Assembly: GCA_018242765.1 (NCBI GenBank)
Contig: JAFEBH010000010.1
Coordinates: forward strand, 62,001 to 126,000
Direction of reading: 5' to 3'
DNA from: Nitrospira sp.
Lineage (GTDB): Bacteria; Nitrospirota; Nitrospiria; Nitrospirales; Nitrospiraceae
DNA: 64,000 nt
Of the stretch, positions 26,281 through 35,878 are shown piece after piece. Numbering within the stretch: position 1 is the stretch's first letter; every line of letters begins with the position of its first letter. The notes under the pieces are model-generated. The model saw only the letters and a list, made by a program, of their open reading frames with translations. It did no database searches and was not told where the DNA came from. The translations under genes were made by a program, and so were the position numbers.

Positions 26281-27573
26281 TCAGCTCTGCCGGTCAAGAG
26301 TAATGCCAACGATCTGCTCCAGCTCAGCCAGACGATGCTGTCGGTCCACGAGGGCCTTGAAATACTCAAGCTGAAACCCTCGCAGCGCCCGCTGAGTCTC
26401 AAGGAGATCTGGAAAACCTCCTTTACCCGCTCGATATCCGACCTGCGCCGCGTTCAGGCTTTGCTCGGCCTGTGGCAAAATCGTTGTACGGTATAACGTA
26501 GCCACCTGGTCACTTGCCCGGAGCTTGGCCAGGAGGTCTTTGATCTGAAACCGGGTCAGGTTTTCTAAGGAATGGTGCTGCGCTCGTGCGGCCGACACCG
26601 CTGCTGCCGCCTCCTGTACGCCTGCGTCATACTTTGGTTTAGTCCAAAAGGCGAAGGGGACGCTCATCGCCACATAGGCGCCGAATCCGTCGTTGGCCTG
26701 AAAGTTCTGGAAGCGCTGCACGGCCACATTAAAGTCTGGGTAGTACTGACGCTCCGCCAGGGCGCGGGACTGCTCGTTCCGTTGCACGGCCAGCTCGGCG
26801 GCCTTGAGTTCCGGCCTGTCGTTCTGCGCGAGACGGTGCAGATCGTCGAGGGACTTCTCGAGTGGTAATTGAGATGGTTCTTGCGCGAGGCCCAAGGGTT
26901 CGCTGGGACCCCGATCCAGCAGCGTATTCACCATCGCTTCGGCACTCTCGCGCCGTTGTTCTAGAACGGGCAGTTGCTCGAACAGTATGGACAGCTCGAT
27001 CTGGGCTTTGAGGACGTCGGTCTGGGTCCCTTTTCCTGTTCTGAATCTGGCAGTCGTAATCTCCACGGACTGTCTGATGAGCTCAACCTGTTCATGATGG
27101 ATTTGAATGGCCTTCTGCGCGAGAAACAAATCGTAGTAGGCCTGTTTGAGGCGGGCGACAATCTCCCGCTCCTTCCCGCGGACCGCCTGCTCGGTCATCT
27201 CGGCCGAACGACTCGCCACGTCACCTTTGAGCGCCAGTTTGCCAGGGAATGGGAAGCTCTGTGAGAGACCAAGGATCGTGTTCTGTGTCTGCGTGACGTT
27301 GAAACTCTGCGGAAAATTCCATAACTGGACGGATACGGTGGGGTCATCCAGGGAACGCGCTTGCGTCACCCGATTCGTGGCCGCCTCCCATTGCATGCGT
27401 GCCGTTACAACCTCGGGATTCCTGGCCAGGACCTCGTGAATCAATTCCGGCAGCACCAACTTGTTGCGCGGTAAGGCCTCGGAATCCTGTGCTCTCGACA
27501 GTCCGCAGATGAAAATCATGGCCAGCACTGACGCGACTGTCACAACCTGATGTCGTATATTCCATCTCATAGA
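26281..27573 (-). CDS. TolC-family outer-membrane efflux channel
   Basis: 430 residues from the ATG at 27573, preceded by GGGAGGG; a longer frame to 27636 adds 21 residues without a binding site. Signal peptide: VVTVASVLAMIFICGLSRAQ. The body has the internal duplication of the family with long helices (ARLKQAYYDLFLAQKAIQIH, IKDLLAKLRASDQVATLY) and the end PDLLETQRALRGFQLEYFKA. First structural gene of the minus-strand pump operon and partner for the CusB and CusA proteins downstream. Confidence 0.9.
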   Translation of the reverse strand, partial: SMRWNIRHQVVTVASVLAMIFICGLSRAQDSEALPRNKLVLPELIHEVLARNPEVVTARMQWEAATNRVTQARSLDDPTVSVQLWNFPQSFNVTQTQNTILGLSQSFPFPGKLALKGDVASRSAEMTEQAVRGKEREIVARLKQAYYDLFLAQKAIQIHHEQVELIRQSVEITTARFRTGKGTQTDVLKAQIELSILFEQLPVLEQRRESAEAMVNTLLDRGPSEPLGLAQEPSQLPLEKSLDDLHRLAQNDRPELKAAELAVQRNEQSRALAERQYYPDFNVAVQRFQNFQANDGFGAYVAMSVPFAFWTKPKYDAGVQEAAAAVSAARAQHHSLENLTRFQIKDLLAKLRASDQVATLYRTTILPQAEQSLNAAQVGYRAGKGGFPDLLETQRALRGFQLEYFKALVDRQHRLAELEQIVGITLDRQS

Positions 27574-27726
27574 AATGCCCTCCCGGACTTCTCCCACGTT
27601 CGAGGCTCGGTCAGTGCTCTCGGCTGTTTGTAACAAGAGAGCTAGACACTAAACCGGACGCGGAAACCGAGCGTCGAACGGCACACGTAATGGCAAAGGA
27701 GCAATGAGGAACTATGGATGGGAAAT

Positions 27727-28095
27727 TCAGATGCGAAGCACGGAAATCTTGATCAGGAGATCCCTGGGAGGCCCGACTGTGGGATGATCGGACAACCGGC
27801 TGCTGTGTGAAGTGAGGGTGACAAGTAGAGCGAGCGAGGCGGTATCCTCAGAACAGATCGACTGGCTGTCACTGTCGAGGTGCTTATCGGCATGTTGCAC
27901 CCCGAGCGTCTTAAACGTATCGCAAAACTGATAGACAGGTTGTTCCTCTGGAGTCGAACAGCCATTGCCCATAGCAGAAGTGGTCACGCCATTCACCGGT
28001 AGGAGACAAGCATAGGCGTTGAAGCTCAACGCGAAGAACAGCACGACGAGTGAAACGGCGAGAACAGTTCGGAAACGATGGACAGATGCGTTCAT
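27727..28095 (-). CDS. small exported cysteine-rich protein ahead of the cus operon
   Basis: 122 residues. Signal peptide FRTVLAVSLVVLFFALSFNAYA; the mature part has four Cys (YACLLP, GNGCSTP, QFCDTF, QSICSED) and ends with ISVLRI. No family recognised. It precedes the TolC gene by about 150 bp on the same strand. The plus-strand efflux operon has a comparable small exported Cys-containing protein in the same place, also ending SVLRI, so the two may be related and serve metal binding or sensing outside the cytoplasm (inference). Confidence 0.6.
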   Translation of the reverse strand: MNASVHRFRTVLAVSLVVLFFALSFNAYACLLPVNGVTTSAMGNGCSTPEEQPVYQFCDTFKTLGVQHADKHLDSDSQSICSEDTASLALLVTLTSHSSRLSDHPTVGPPRDLLIKISVLRI

Positions 28096-28335
28096 GCAGC
28101 GAGTGTATCCCTCTTTACTTCGGCCGTCAACGCCGGAACTAGCTGGCTTTTTGTCTCAGTGTCTCGATCATGAAATGCTAAGCGTCGAATATTCATTCTG
28201 CTACCTCGCTGCTACCAGGACAGGACAAACCAGCCCCATCTGGACCCATATCTGAAGTATCCTGATTTGTAGTTTCTTGTGGGGTTAGGTTGTCTGAGGT
28301 AGGATTCGGGGGAATTCGTAAACAGCAGGTCACTC

Positions 28336-28364
28336 GTGGGCAATGACCGTCCGGCATTGCCCAC
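28336..28364. repeat. 10-bp perfect inverted repeat
   Basis: Arms 28336-28345 (GTGGGCAATG) and 28355-28364 are exact complements around a 9-nt loop, next to the terminator of the gene at 28411. Could be an operator between the two divergent efflux operons or part of a two-hairpin terminator. Confidence 0.45.
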
Positions 28365-28365
28365 T

Positions 28366-28397
28366 AAAAAGGAAGCCCCCGGAAGGCCGGAGACTTC
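28366..28397 (-). terminator. rho-independent terminator of 28411-28659
   Basis: On the minus strand GAAGTCTCCGG and CCGGGGGCTTC form an 11-bp stem (with G-U pairs) and are followed by CTTTTT. It starts 14 bp after the stop codon of the preceding gene. Confidence 0.7.
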
Positions 28398-28410
28398 TCA
28401 GTGAAGCCTC

Positions 28411-28659
28411 TTAGTGCTTCAATACATGAGTGGCCATCCAGTCTTTGGCCTGACGGGCCACGGTCACGAGCGCCTCAAGGTCATTGAGGCCGAACGACGT
28501 GCCGTTCCGCCATGCCCCCGACTGATCCTTGAACGGCCGGGAGAAAGTCGTGGCGAAGAACGATCCCTTCTCGCTGGGATTCTCCCAGATCGTCGCCTTG
28601 ATGTTCCCACATCGCAGCATGTTCGCTCGTTGTTTGGATTGTTGTTGCTTGGTCGCCAT
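28411..28659 (-). CDS. small conserved-looking hypothetical protein
   Basis: 82 residues from the ATG at 28659, with AAGGAGG in front. Reads RCGNIKATIWENPSEKGSFF and FGLNDLEALVTVARQAKDWM. The pattern 'GNIKATIWEN...G-FF-T-FSR-F' is typical of small single-domain beta-strand proteins found near mobile elements, but no function is attached to them. It has its own terminator at 28366-28397 and an upstream hairpin at 28689-28716, so it is a single-gene unit between the two efflux operons. Confidence 0.7.
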   Translation of the reverse strand: MATKQQQSKQRANMLRCGNIKATIWENPSEKGSFFATTFSRPFKDQSGAWRNGTSFGLNDLEALVTVARQAKDWMATHVLKH

Positions 28660-28688
28660 CGTGTTTCCTCCTTGGTTTGAAATGAAGG

Positions 28689-28716
28689 TGGCTCTCTCAC
28701 AGGAGAAGGAGAGCCA
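28689..28716. promoter_or_regulatory. leader hairpin upstream of 28659
   Basis: TGGCTCTC (28689-28696) and its complement (28709-28716) surround a 12-nt loop, about 30 bp upstream of the start codon. The sequence CAAGGAGGAAACAC occurs on both sides of it, at opposite strands, which makes the leader nearly symmetrical. Confidence 0.35.
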
Positions 28717-28988
28717 GCGCACATTTCAAGGAGGAAACACCAGGCAGAGGCCGCAACCGGCGGACCGGAGAGGAACAAGCAACCGGAGTGACAGAAACAC
28801 TGGCGCGAGCGGTGCGCCTCGCAGGTGTAAGCCGTTCGAGCCGATGCAGGTTGCTACACTCAAAACAGCGTGTTATGCGATAGAAATAGAGGGGTTCACT
28901 ATGGATGCACGGTGGATGGAGCGGGCAGCTCCAGGTGTTTCCCGATCGGGCTCAGACAATTAGACAATCCTTCAGAAGGAGGTGACGT

Positions 28989-29057
28989 ATGGGTGCCCTA
29001 GCCGTCATGCGCAACTACGCGGTTACACGAAATGTCTCGGTGGTCAGAGTAAGGTAG
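28989..29057 (+). CDS. 22-codon ORF with a perfect ribosome binding site
   Basis: AAGGAGGTGACGT precedes an ATG that opens the peptide MGALAVMRNYAVTRNVSVVR plus two residues. The binding site is unusually good for noise. It could be a leader peptide for the efflux operon downstream or a chance frame. No family. Confidence 0.3.
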   Translation: MGALAVMRNYAVTRNVSVVRVR

Positions 29058-29436
29058 GTTCAGGGGGTTCATCCCCCGTCGTCCAGAAGACCATTGTGGG
29101 ACGCACCGGATTCTAAATCTACTGTCGGGAGAGCAACTCCCGCGCACCTGCTTAGTTCTTCCCATACGCATTCTTTAGTTGGCGGACGGCCTCCTGTGTT
29201 CCGGCTATCGAACTGAAGCGCAATCTTCCACAGCTATCGGGTGACCGATGCCCCGAAATTCCCCAACAGACCGAATGGAGCGGTTCAACTTGTGGTGGAA
29301 TAGTTCTCAGAAAAGGTTGAAATTGTACAGCGCAATGAACACAGCGCCTAGTCTGATCTTTGTGGCACCGCATATGCGTAAGCAATCTCAGGTGAGGTTG
29401 CTGCCACTTGAAATGCCCAGTCTATGGGGTGTAGAG

Positions 29437-29847
29437 ATGATTCGGGTAGAAAACGGAATCGCCAGTTTCCGAGGAGTGTCACCGATTCTGAGGACTTCAC
29501 ACGTGCATGTACGATACATGGCACTGGCCCTGCTGTTTACCTTCTGCCAGGTGATCGGGTCGATGTGTGTGATGCCCGATCTCTCAGAGTCGCAAGAAGC
29601 TGCCTTCATAGAGGACCGAATGGCCTGCCCAATGGACGAGGCCATCATGTGTCCGCCGTCTCTCACATCCTCTCCGGAACGCCAGATCAAACTGACTGTT
29701 GCGTTGAATGCCGATCAGACAGTGAACGTGCTGTGCCTCGTTCCACTTGGACTCACAGGCCGCGTGTCTCCGGTTCCCTGGTCTGGGAGCAGCGTACTTT
29801 CCATTGTCCCCATCTCCATCAGTTCTTCCTCGGTTCTTCGAATCTGA
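29437..29847 (+). CDS. small exported cysteine-containing protein ahead of the second efflux operon
   Basis: About 136 residues if the ATG at 29437 is used; the ATG at 29518 (MALALLFTFCQVIGSMCV) would give 109 and place the signal peptide at the very start. The mature part has CVMPDL, ACPMDEAIMCPP and LCLVPLG and ends SSSVLRI. It precedes the TolC gene by 84 bp. Position, size, export signal, Cys content and last five residues parallel the protein at 27727-28095. Function unknown. Confidence 0.55.
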   Translation: MIRVENGIASFRGVSPILRTSHVHVRYMALALLFTFCQVIGSMCVMPDLSESQEAAFIEDRMACPMDEAIMCPPSLTSSPERQIKLTVALNADQTVNVLCLVPLGLTGRVSPVPWSGSSVLSIVPISISSSSVLRI

Positions 29848-29931
29848 TCCACACCTCCGGCTGTGTTGTTCCCTGCTTGGCCTCTGTAACCAAGCGGGTG
29901 ATGATCTCATTTCGCCGTACGGAGGTGCCTC

Positions 29932-31287
29932 ATGAAACACGCTGTCATGCTCCGCCAAGTGTCGGCTTTGGGACTTGTGCTCGTATCGACCATGCTGCCG
30001 ATGCCTTTGCCCGCGTACGGAGCGGAGGGACATGGGGCGGGCGAGCCGCACATTGACCTTCCCAGTCTCATTCGTGAATTGGAAGATGCGAACCCTGAAA
30101 TTAAGGCGGCCCGCGAGCGTTGGGAGGCGGCTCGGGCGGTCGTCCCGCAGGTAGAGACATTGCCGGATCCCCGACTCCAATTCGGCTACCAGCGGATGCC
30201 GATGATGGAGCCGGTACAAGGAGCGATGTACGGAATCGGCCAAGAGATTCCCTTCCCAGGAAAACTCCGACTGAAGGGGGAAGTCGCGCAACGAGAGGCG
30301 GATCGGATTGAGCAGGAGTATGCAGCGGTACGCCTCCGGCTCATCGCCAGACTCAAAGAGGCGTACTTGGACTTGCATTTTGTGCATGACGCCATCGGGA
30401 TCGTAGAGCGGAACAAGATGTTGCTGATGCAGTTTGAGAAAACCGCAAAGTCTCGCTATGCCGTTGGTCAAGCCGCCCAGCAGGACGTATTTCGCGCCCA
30501 GGTCGAAATCTCGCGGGTCATGGACCGCTTGGCCGTGCTCGACCAACAAAAAGAGAGCCTCCATGCCGCGATCAACCGGCTGCTGAATCGGCCTCCCGAC
30601 GGGCCGCTTGGAGCTCCGGAGGAGATACGCGTGACGATGCTGACACTGTCTTTGTCACAACTGAACCAACGGGCAGAGGAGTTTTCGCCGATCCTCCACG
30701 CGTCAGCGAAGGGAGTGGAACGAGGTGAGCAAGCGGTGGCATTGGCTCGACGAGAATATTTTCCGGATTTCGATGTGAGCGCGCTTGGCACCAGAAACGA
30801 TCGCATCAATGAGAACGGCTATCAAGTTATGGTGGGCATCCGCATTCCCCTCTACTACACGACCAAACAACGACAGGCTGTGAAACAGGCCTTGGCTGAG
30901 ACTGCAGAGGCGCTGGAGAGTCTCTCCAACATGAAGCAGGACATCCTCTTTCGAGTGAAAGATGATTTTGTGCATGCCCAGCGTGCTGAACGGCTTGTTA
31001 CCATCCTGCGTGATGCCATCATCCCCCAAGCCACTCTGGCCCTGCAGGCGTCACAGGCAGGGTATGGGGTCGGCAAAGTGGACTTCCTGACGCTGCTGAA
31101 CAGCCTCCTGACATTGCAGGATAGCGAACTCGAATTGCACGGCGAAATCGTGGCCCACGAGAAGGCCCTCGCCCGCTTAGAGGAAGTGACCGGAGGGTTT
31201 TTAGCGAGATCAGCCGCTCACGATCCTGAGGCACGCCTGCAGCAGTTGCAGGGCGAAGAAGGCCCGGTGAAAGGAGTGCGGCGCTGA
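29932..31287 (+). CDS. TolC-family outer-membrane efflux channel (second operon)
   Basis: 451 residues, ATG preceded by GGAGGTG. Signal peptide QVSALGLVLVSTMLPMPLPA. Family text: LIRELEDANPEIKAARERWE, PFPGKLRLKGEVAQREADRI, VGKVDFLTLLNSLLTLQDSE. It is similar in plan to the TolC protein of the minus-strand operon but clearly diverged. The stop overlaps the adaptor start by one base (TGATG), so the two are translated together. Confidence 0.9.
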   Translation: MKHAVMLRQVSALGLVLVSTMLPMPLPAYGAEGHGAGEPHIDLPSLIRELEDANPEIKAARERWEAARAVVPQVETLPDPRLQFGYQRMPMMEPVQGAMYGIGQEIPFPGKLRLKGEVAQREADRIEQEYAAVRLRLIARLKEAYLDLHFVHDAIGIVERNKMLLMQFEKTAKSRYAVGQAAQQDVFRAQVEISRVMDRLAVLDQQKESLHAAINRLLNRPPDGPLGAPEEIRVTMLTLSLSQLNQRAEEFSPILHASAKGVERGEQAVALARREYFPDFDVSALGTRNDRINENGYQVMVGIRIPLYYTTKQRQAVKQALAETAEALESLSNMKQDILFRVKDDFVHAQRAERLVTILRDAIIPQATLALQASQAGYGVGKVDFLTLLNSLLTLQDSELELHGEIVAHEKALARLEEVTGGFLARSAAHDPEARLQQLQGEEGPVKGVRR

Positions 31288-32540
31288 TGATCAAGCGGAT
31301 GATGTTGGCCTGCATAGCGGTCACCGTGGTAGCTGGGCTCGCTACAGGCTTGTGGATGACGACCCGTGAAGCGGTGGTTTCGCCAACTCCACCGGCGACG
31401 GAGACACGATCTGACATGTCCAAGGCCAAGGACACGATGGAAATGCCCATGGATATGCCGATGTCTTCCCATCGGTCATCGGAAGGGCCGGGGCTGGCAA
31501 TGACGCCGGGCACAGGAGCAAACACAATGATGATCTCGCCCGAGCGGCTCCAAAGCATTGGGGTTAAATTCCAGGAAGCGGCGCGCCGCAGGCTCGACAA
31601 GGTCGTCCGGACTGTGGGCCGTGTCGAAATCGACGAGCGGTTGGTGGGCCGCGTGAATCTCAAATTTGAAGGATGGATCGAGGAATTGCACGTCAGCGCC
31701 ATCGGCGACCACGTCAAGAAGGGGCAGCAGCTGTTCACAATCTACAGCCCAGATTTGGTGGCTACTCAGGAGGAATACCTGCTGGCGCTTCAAAGTTACC
31801 GCGAAATGGGGAAGAGCGAGTTCCCCGAAGTCGCGCGTGGAGCAAAGGATCTGCTCGACGCCACGCGACGCCGGCTCCAGCTATGGGACATCAAAGAGAA
31901 CCACATCCACAATCTGGAGCAAACGAGCACGGTGTTGCGGACGCTGCCGATCCACTCGCCCATTTCGGGAACGGTGATGCGGATGGAAGCGAGGGCGGGG
32001 ACCTTCGTCACGCCGGGCACCGAGCTCTATTTCATCGCGGATCTTTCTCGCATCTGGGTGGTGGCCGACATTTACGAGTACGAATTGCCGTTCATCAAGG
32101 TCGGGCAAGGGGCGACCGTGACGTTGTCCTATGATCCGACCACGAAGTTGCATGGACATGTGGCGTTCATTTATCCGACGCTCGATGCCAAAACCAGGAC
32201 GGCACGGGTGCGGTTCGAATTGGACAATCCGGGAGAGAAACTCAAGCCTGATATGTACGCCAATGTCGAGCTCACAATTCCCCTCGGGATCAGGCTAGTG
32301 GTTCCGAGAGATGCCGTCTTGGAGTCGGGGGAACGGCAGCTCCTCTTTATTCATCATGGAGGCGGACAATTGGAGTGGCGGAGCATCACCCTTGGGGCTA
32401 AGACTGGAGACTGGGTGGAAGTCAAGGAAGGGCTCAAAGAGGGCGAGCATGTCGTGACGGGAGCGAATTTCCTCATCGACTCTGAAAGCCAATTGAAGGC
32501 GGCGGTCGGAGGCATGGCCGGGATGCCGGGAATGAAGTAG
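31287..32540 (+). CDS. CusB-like membrane-fusion adaptor (second operon)
   Basis: 417 residues. N-terminal anchor MLACIAVTVVAGLATGLWMT, Met-rich linker (DTMEMPMDMPMSSH), then VNLKFEGWIEELHVSAIGDH, HSPISGTVMRMEARAGTFVT and the beta-barrel end LKPDMYANVELTIPLGIRLV. It ends GGMAGMPGMK. It lacks the FixH-like C-terminal domain of the first adaptor. Met clusters suggest Cu(I) or Ag(I). Gap to the pump gene is 91 bp. Confidence 0.9.
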   Translation: MIKRMMLACIAVTVVAGLATGLWMTTREAVVSPTPPATETRSDMSKAKDTMEMPMDMPMSSHRSSEGPGLAMTPGTGANTMMISPERLQSIGVKFQEAARRRLDKVVRTVGRVEIDERLVGRVNLKFEGWIEELHVSAIGDHVKKGQQLFTIYSPDLVATQEEYLLALQSYREMGKSEFPEVARGAKDLLDATRRRLQLWDIKENHIHNLEQTSTVLRTLPIHSPISGTVMRMEARAGTFVTPGTELYFIADLSRIWVVADIYEYELPFIKVGQGATVTLSYDPTTKLHGHVAFIYPTLDAKTRTARVRFELDNPGEKLKPDMYANVELTIPLGIRLVVPRDAVLESGERQLLFIHHGGGQLEWRSITLGAKTGDWVEVKEGLKEGEHVVTGANFLIDSESQLKAAVGGMAGMPGMK

Positions 32541-32631
32541 GAAGTACGTTCGTCCGGTTTATCTGGGCTATCGGGTTTCTCTCGTTCAAACCAGACAGAC
32601 CAGACAAACCACATAAACTGAGAAACCAGAG

Positions 32632-35600
32632 ATGGTAGAACGCATCATCGAATTCAGCGCCAGGAACCGGTTCATCGTGTTTCTCGTCCTGTTTGGGCTT
32701 GCGGCCGCAGGACTCTGGGCGATGCGGAACACACCGGTGGACGCGATCCCTGATCTCTCCGACACGCAGGTCATTATCTATACGAAATGGTCGGGCCGCT
32801 CTCCGGATCTCGTTGAAGACCAGATTACCTACCCCATCGTCACGGCCCTGCTTTCCGCCCCGAAGGTCACGGTGGTTCGCGGGTTCTCCGACTTCGGGTT
32901 TTCCTATGTCTATGTTCTCTTCAAAGATGGCACCGATATCTACTGGGCGCGCAGCCGGGTGCTCGAATACATGAACCAGCTTGCGGGCCGTCTCCCAGAA
33001 AATGTCACACCGCAGCTGGGGCCGGACGCCACCTCGGTTGGTTGGGTGTTCCAGTATGCCCTTGTCGACGAATCAGGCCGGCATGATCTGGCGGATCTCC
33101 GGTCGTTTCAGGACTGGTACCTGCGCTACTGGTTGCTCAGCGTGGACGGTGTTGCGGAAGTGGCAGGAATCGGCGGTTTCGTGCGCCAATATCAGGTCAA
33201 TCTCGACCCTACCAAAGTCCTGGCCTACAAACTCTCGCTCCCGCGCATCGTCGAAACCATCCGACAGAGCAACGAGGATGTCGGGGGGCGCGTCGTGGAA
33301 TTCTCCGGCATCGAGTACATGATCCGGGGACGGGGCTACATCAAGTCGGTCGGCGACATTGAGAAGATCGCCGTCGGGGTAAGTCCCAACGGGACACCGA
33401 TCTTGCTGCGTGATGTCGCAACGGTCCGTCTCGGCCCTGATATGCGGCGTGGCTTGGTCGAGCTGGATGGCCGAGGCGAGGTGGTCGGCGGGGTCGTCAT
33501 TATGCGGTTCGGCGAAAATGCACTCACCGTCATCGAACGGATCAAAGCCAAACTCAACGCGCTGGAGCCGTCCATGCCCCAGGGCGTGAAAGTGGTCACG
33601 ACGTACGACCGGAGTGATTTGATCAGAGAATCGATTGCCACAGCCCAGGAGAATCTGGTCGAAGAGTTGATTGTCGTGAGCGTCTTGATCGTCGGATTCT
33701 TGCTGCACCTCCGTTCCGCGTTGCTGCCGATCCTCACGTTGCCGCTGGCCGTCCTGATTTCTTTCGTGCCCATGTATTTCATGGGCATCGGCATGAATAT
33801 CATGTCGATCGGCGGGATCATCGTGGCCATCGGTGACATGGTGGACGCCGCGATCGTGATGGTGGACAACGCGCATAAACGGCTGGAGGAATGGGAGCGG
33901 AACGGCCGTATCGGAGACCGAACACAGGTTTTGATCGATTCAGCAAAAGAGGTTGGTCCTGCAATTTTCGCCTCGCTGCTTGTCATTGCCATCGCCTTCA
34001 TGCCCGTCTTCACGTTGGAAGAACAAGAGGGCCGGTTGTTCACACCACTGGCCTGGACGAAGAACCTGGCGATCGCGATGAGCGCGCTCTTGGCCATTAC
34101 GCTGATCCCGGCCCTGCTGGCCCTGCTCGTTCGTGGCCGGATCTTTACGGAGCAGCGTCATCCCGTGAGCCGTCTTCTGCAACGGCTCTACGCCCCTCTG
34201 CTTCGATTGGCCCTGCGGTATCGGGTTGCCGTGATCGTTATTGCCATCGGGCTGACTTCCACGGTCGTGCCTGCGTTTCAGCGGTTGGGCAACGAGTTCA
34301 TGCCTCCGTTGTACGAAGGCACGATTCTTTATATGCCGACCACCCTCCCCGGCATTTCCGTCACGGAGGCTTCAAAGCTGCTGCAGCAGCTGGATCGGAA
34401 GCTGACATCCTTTCCGGAAGTGGAGCGCGTGTTCGGCAAAGCAGGCCGGGCCGACACGGCGACGGATCCGGCTCCGTTCAGCATGATTGAGACCGTGATC
34501 GAATTGAAGCCCAAGGCACAGTGGCGGCCCGGAGTCTCCTATGAAAGCTTGATCGATGAAATGGATCGGGCTCTCCAAACCCCCGGCGTGACCAATGCCT
34601 GGACCATGCCGATCAAAGCCCGCACCGACATGCTGACCACAGGTGTACGTACGCCTGTCGGCATCAAGATCTTCGGACCGGATCTGAAACAGATTGAGCA
34701 GATCGGCAAGCACTTGGAGATGGTGTTACAAGCGGTCCCGGGCACGAAGAGCGTGTATGCCGAGCGGGTGTCCGGCGGCTATTTCCTTGATTTTGACATC
34801 GATCGGGAAGCAATCGCCCGTTATGGTTTGACCGTGATGGATGTTGGGCAAATCATCGAGTCGGCGATCGGAGGGGAAAACATTGATACCACCATCGAAG
34901 GGCGCGAACGCTATCCGATCAATGTCCGCTACTTGCGGGAGCTGCGGGATGATCCGGAAAAGTTACGTCGCGTCTTGGTGGATACACCGACCGGTGCGCA
35001 GGTGCCTATCGCACAGTTGGCCACCCTTCGTTTTCTCCAGGGGCCGCCGATGATCCGGGACGAAGACGGCATGTTGGCCGGATATGTCTTCGTCGATATG
35101 CGCGGGCGGGATGTCGGAAGCTATGTGGATGAGCTCAAGCGGGTGGTGGACGAGAAGGTGGAGTTGCCCGCCGGATACACCCTCTCCTGGTCCGGCCAGT
35201 ACGAATTTATGCAACGAATCCGGGAGCGGCTCATGATCTTCGTCCCGCTGACCATCGGGATCATCTTCGTGCTGTTCTACTTCACGTTCCGTTCCGTCGC
35301 GGAGACCTTGATGGTGATGTTGGGAGTCCCGCTCTCCCTGGTGGGCGGCGTGTGGTACATGGTGTGGCTGGACTACAACATGAGCATTGCGGTCTGGGTC
35401 GGGATCATCGCGCTGGCCGGCGTGGCCGCCGAGACCAGCGCGGTGATGCTGGCCTATCTTAATGAAGCTTGTAAACGACGCCAGGCCGCAGGGGGACTCC
35501 AGACGTTGGAGGATCTCATCGACACCGTCCAGACTGGCGCGGTCGAGCGCATCCGTCCGATGGCGATGGCGGGCTTGGCCAATATTCTCGGGCTGATTCC

Positions 35601-35772
35601 CGTCATGTGGGCGACGGGAACCGGAGCGGATGTCATGAAACGGCTGGCTGCGCCCATGGTCGGCGGGGTGTTCTCGGCCATGATCCTGACGCTGTTTGTG
35701 ATTCCGCCCGTCTATGTCATCTGGCGGTGGTGGAAGCAGCAACGGACATCGCGAACATCCGAAGAAGAGTAA
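32632..35772 (+). CDS. heavy-metal RND efflux pump (second operon)
   Basis: 1046 residues, full length. N-terminus MVERIIEFSARNRFIVFLVL. The intramembrane motif reads GGIIVAIGDMVDAAIVMVDN and AHKRLEEW: compared with CusA (GAMVDAAIVMIEN) an Ala is Asp and the final Glu is Asp. These sit where the family is used to predict metal, so selectivity may differ from the first pump. Other blocks are standard (PKVTVVRGFSDFGFSYVYVL, ATGTGADVMKRLAAPMVGGV). It follows TolC and adaptor genes on the same strand. Confidence 0.92.
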   Translation: MVERIIEFSARNRFIVFLVLFGLAAAGLWAMRNTPVDAIPDLSDTQVIIYTKWSGRSPDLVEDQITYPIVTALLSAPKVTVVRGFSDFGFSYVYVLFKDGTDIYWARSRVLEYMNQLAGRLPENVTPQLGPDATSVGWVFQYALVDESGRHDLADLRSFQDWYLRYWLLSVDGVAEVAGIGGFVRQYQVNLDPTKVLAYKLSLPRIVETIRQSNEDVGGRVVEFSGIEYMIRGRGYIKSVGDIEKIAVGVSPNGTPILLRDVATVRLGPDMRRGLVELDGRGEVVGGVVIMRFGENALTVIERIKAKLNALEPSMPQGVKVVTTYDRSDLIRESIATAQENLVEELIVVSVLIVGFLLHLRSALLPILTLPLAVLISFVPMYFMGIGMNIMSIGGIIVAIGDMVDAAIVMVDNAHKRLEEWERNGRIGDRTQVLIDSAKEVGPAIFASLLVIAIAFMPVFTLEEQEGRLFTPLAWTKNLAIAMSALLAITLIPALLALLVRGRIFTEQRHPVSRLLQRLYAPLLRLALRYRVAVIVIAIGLTSTVVPAFQRLGNEFMPPLYEGTILYMPTTLPGISVTEASKLLQQLDRKLTSFPEVERVFGKAGRADTATDPAPFSMIETVIELKPKAQWRPGVSYESLIDEMDRALQTPGVTNAWTMPIKARTDMLTTGVRTPVGIKIFGPDLKQIEQIGKHLEMVLQAVPGTKSVYAERVSGGYFLDFDIDREAIARYGLTVMDVGQIIESAIGGENIDTTIEGRERYPINVRYLRELRDDPEKLRRVLVDTPTGAQVPIAQLATLRFLQGPPMIRDEDGMLAGYVFVDMRGRDVGSYVDELKRVVDEKVELPAGYTLSWSGQYEFMQRIRERLMIFVPLTIGIIFVLFYFTFRSVAETLMVMLGVPLSLVGGVWYMVWLDYNMSIAVWVGIIALAGVAAETSAVMLAYLNEACKRRQAAGGLQTLEDLIDTVQTGAVERIRPMAMAGLANILGLIPVMWATGTGADVMKRLAAPMVGGVFSAMILTLFVIPPVYVIWRWWKQQRTSRTSEEE

Positions 35773-35878
35773 GCAAATCGACTACTCGGCTCGCGCCCAG
35801 CATTGCCCCAGAGGCTACTTTGCCTCACAAGGGCCAAGTGTGACCTTCGCGGAATGATTTGCTCGAAAGAAGCCCCCT

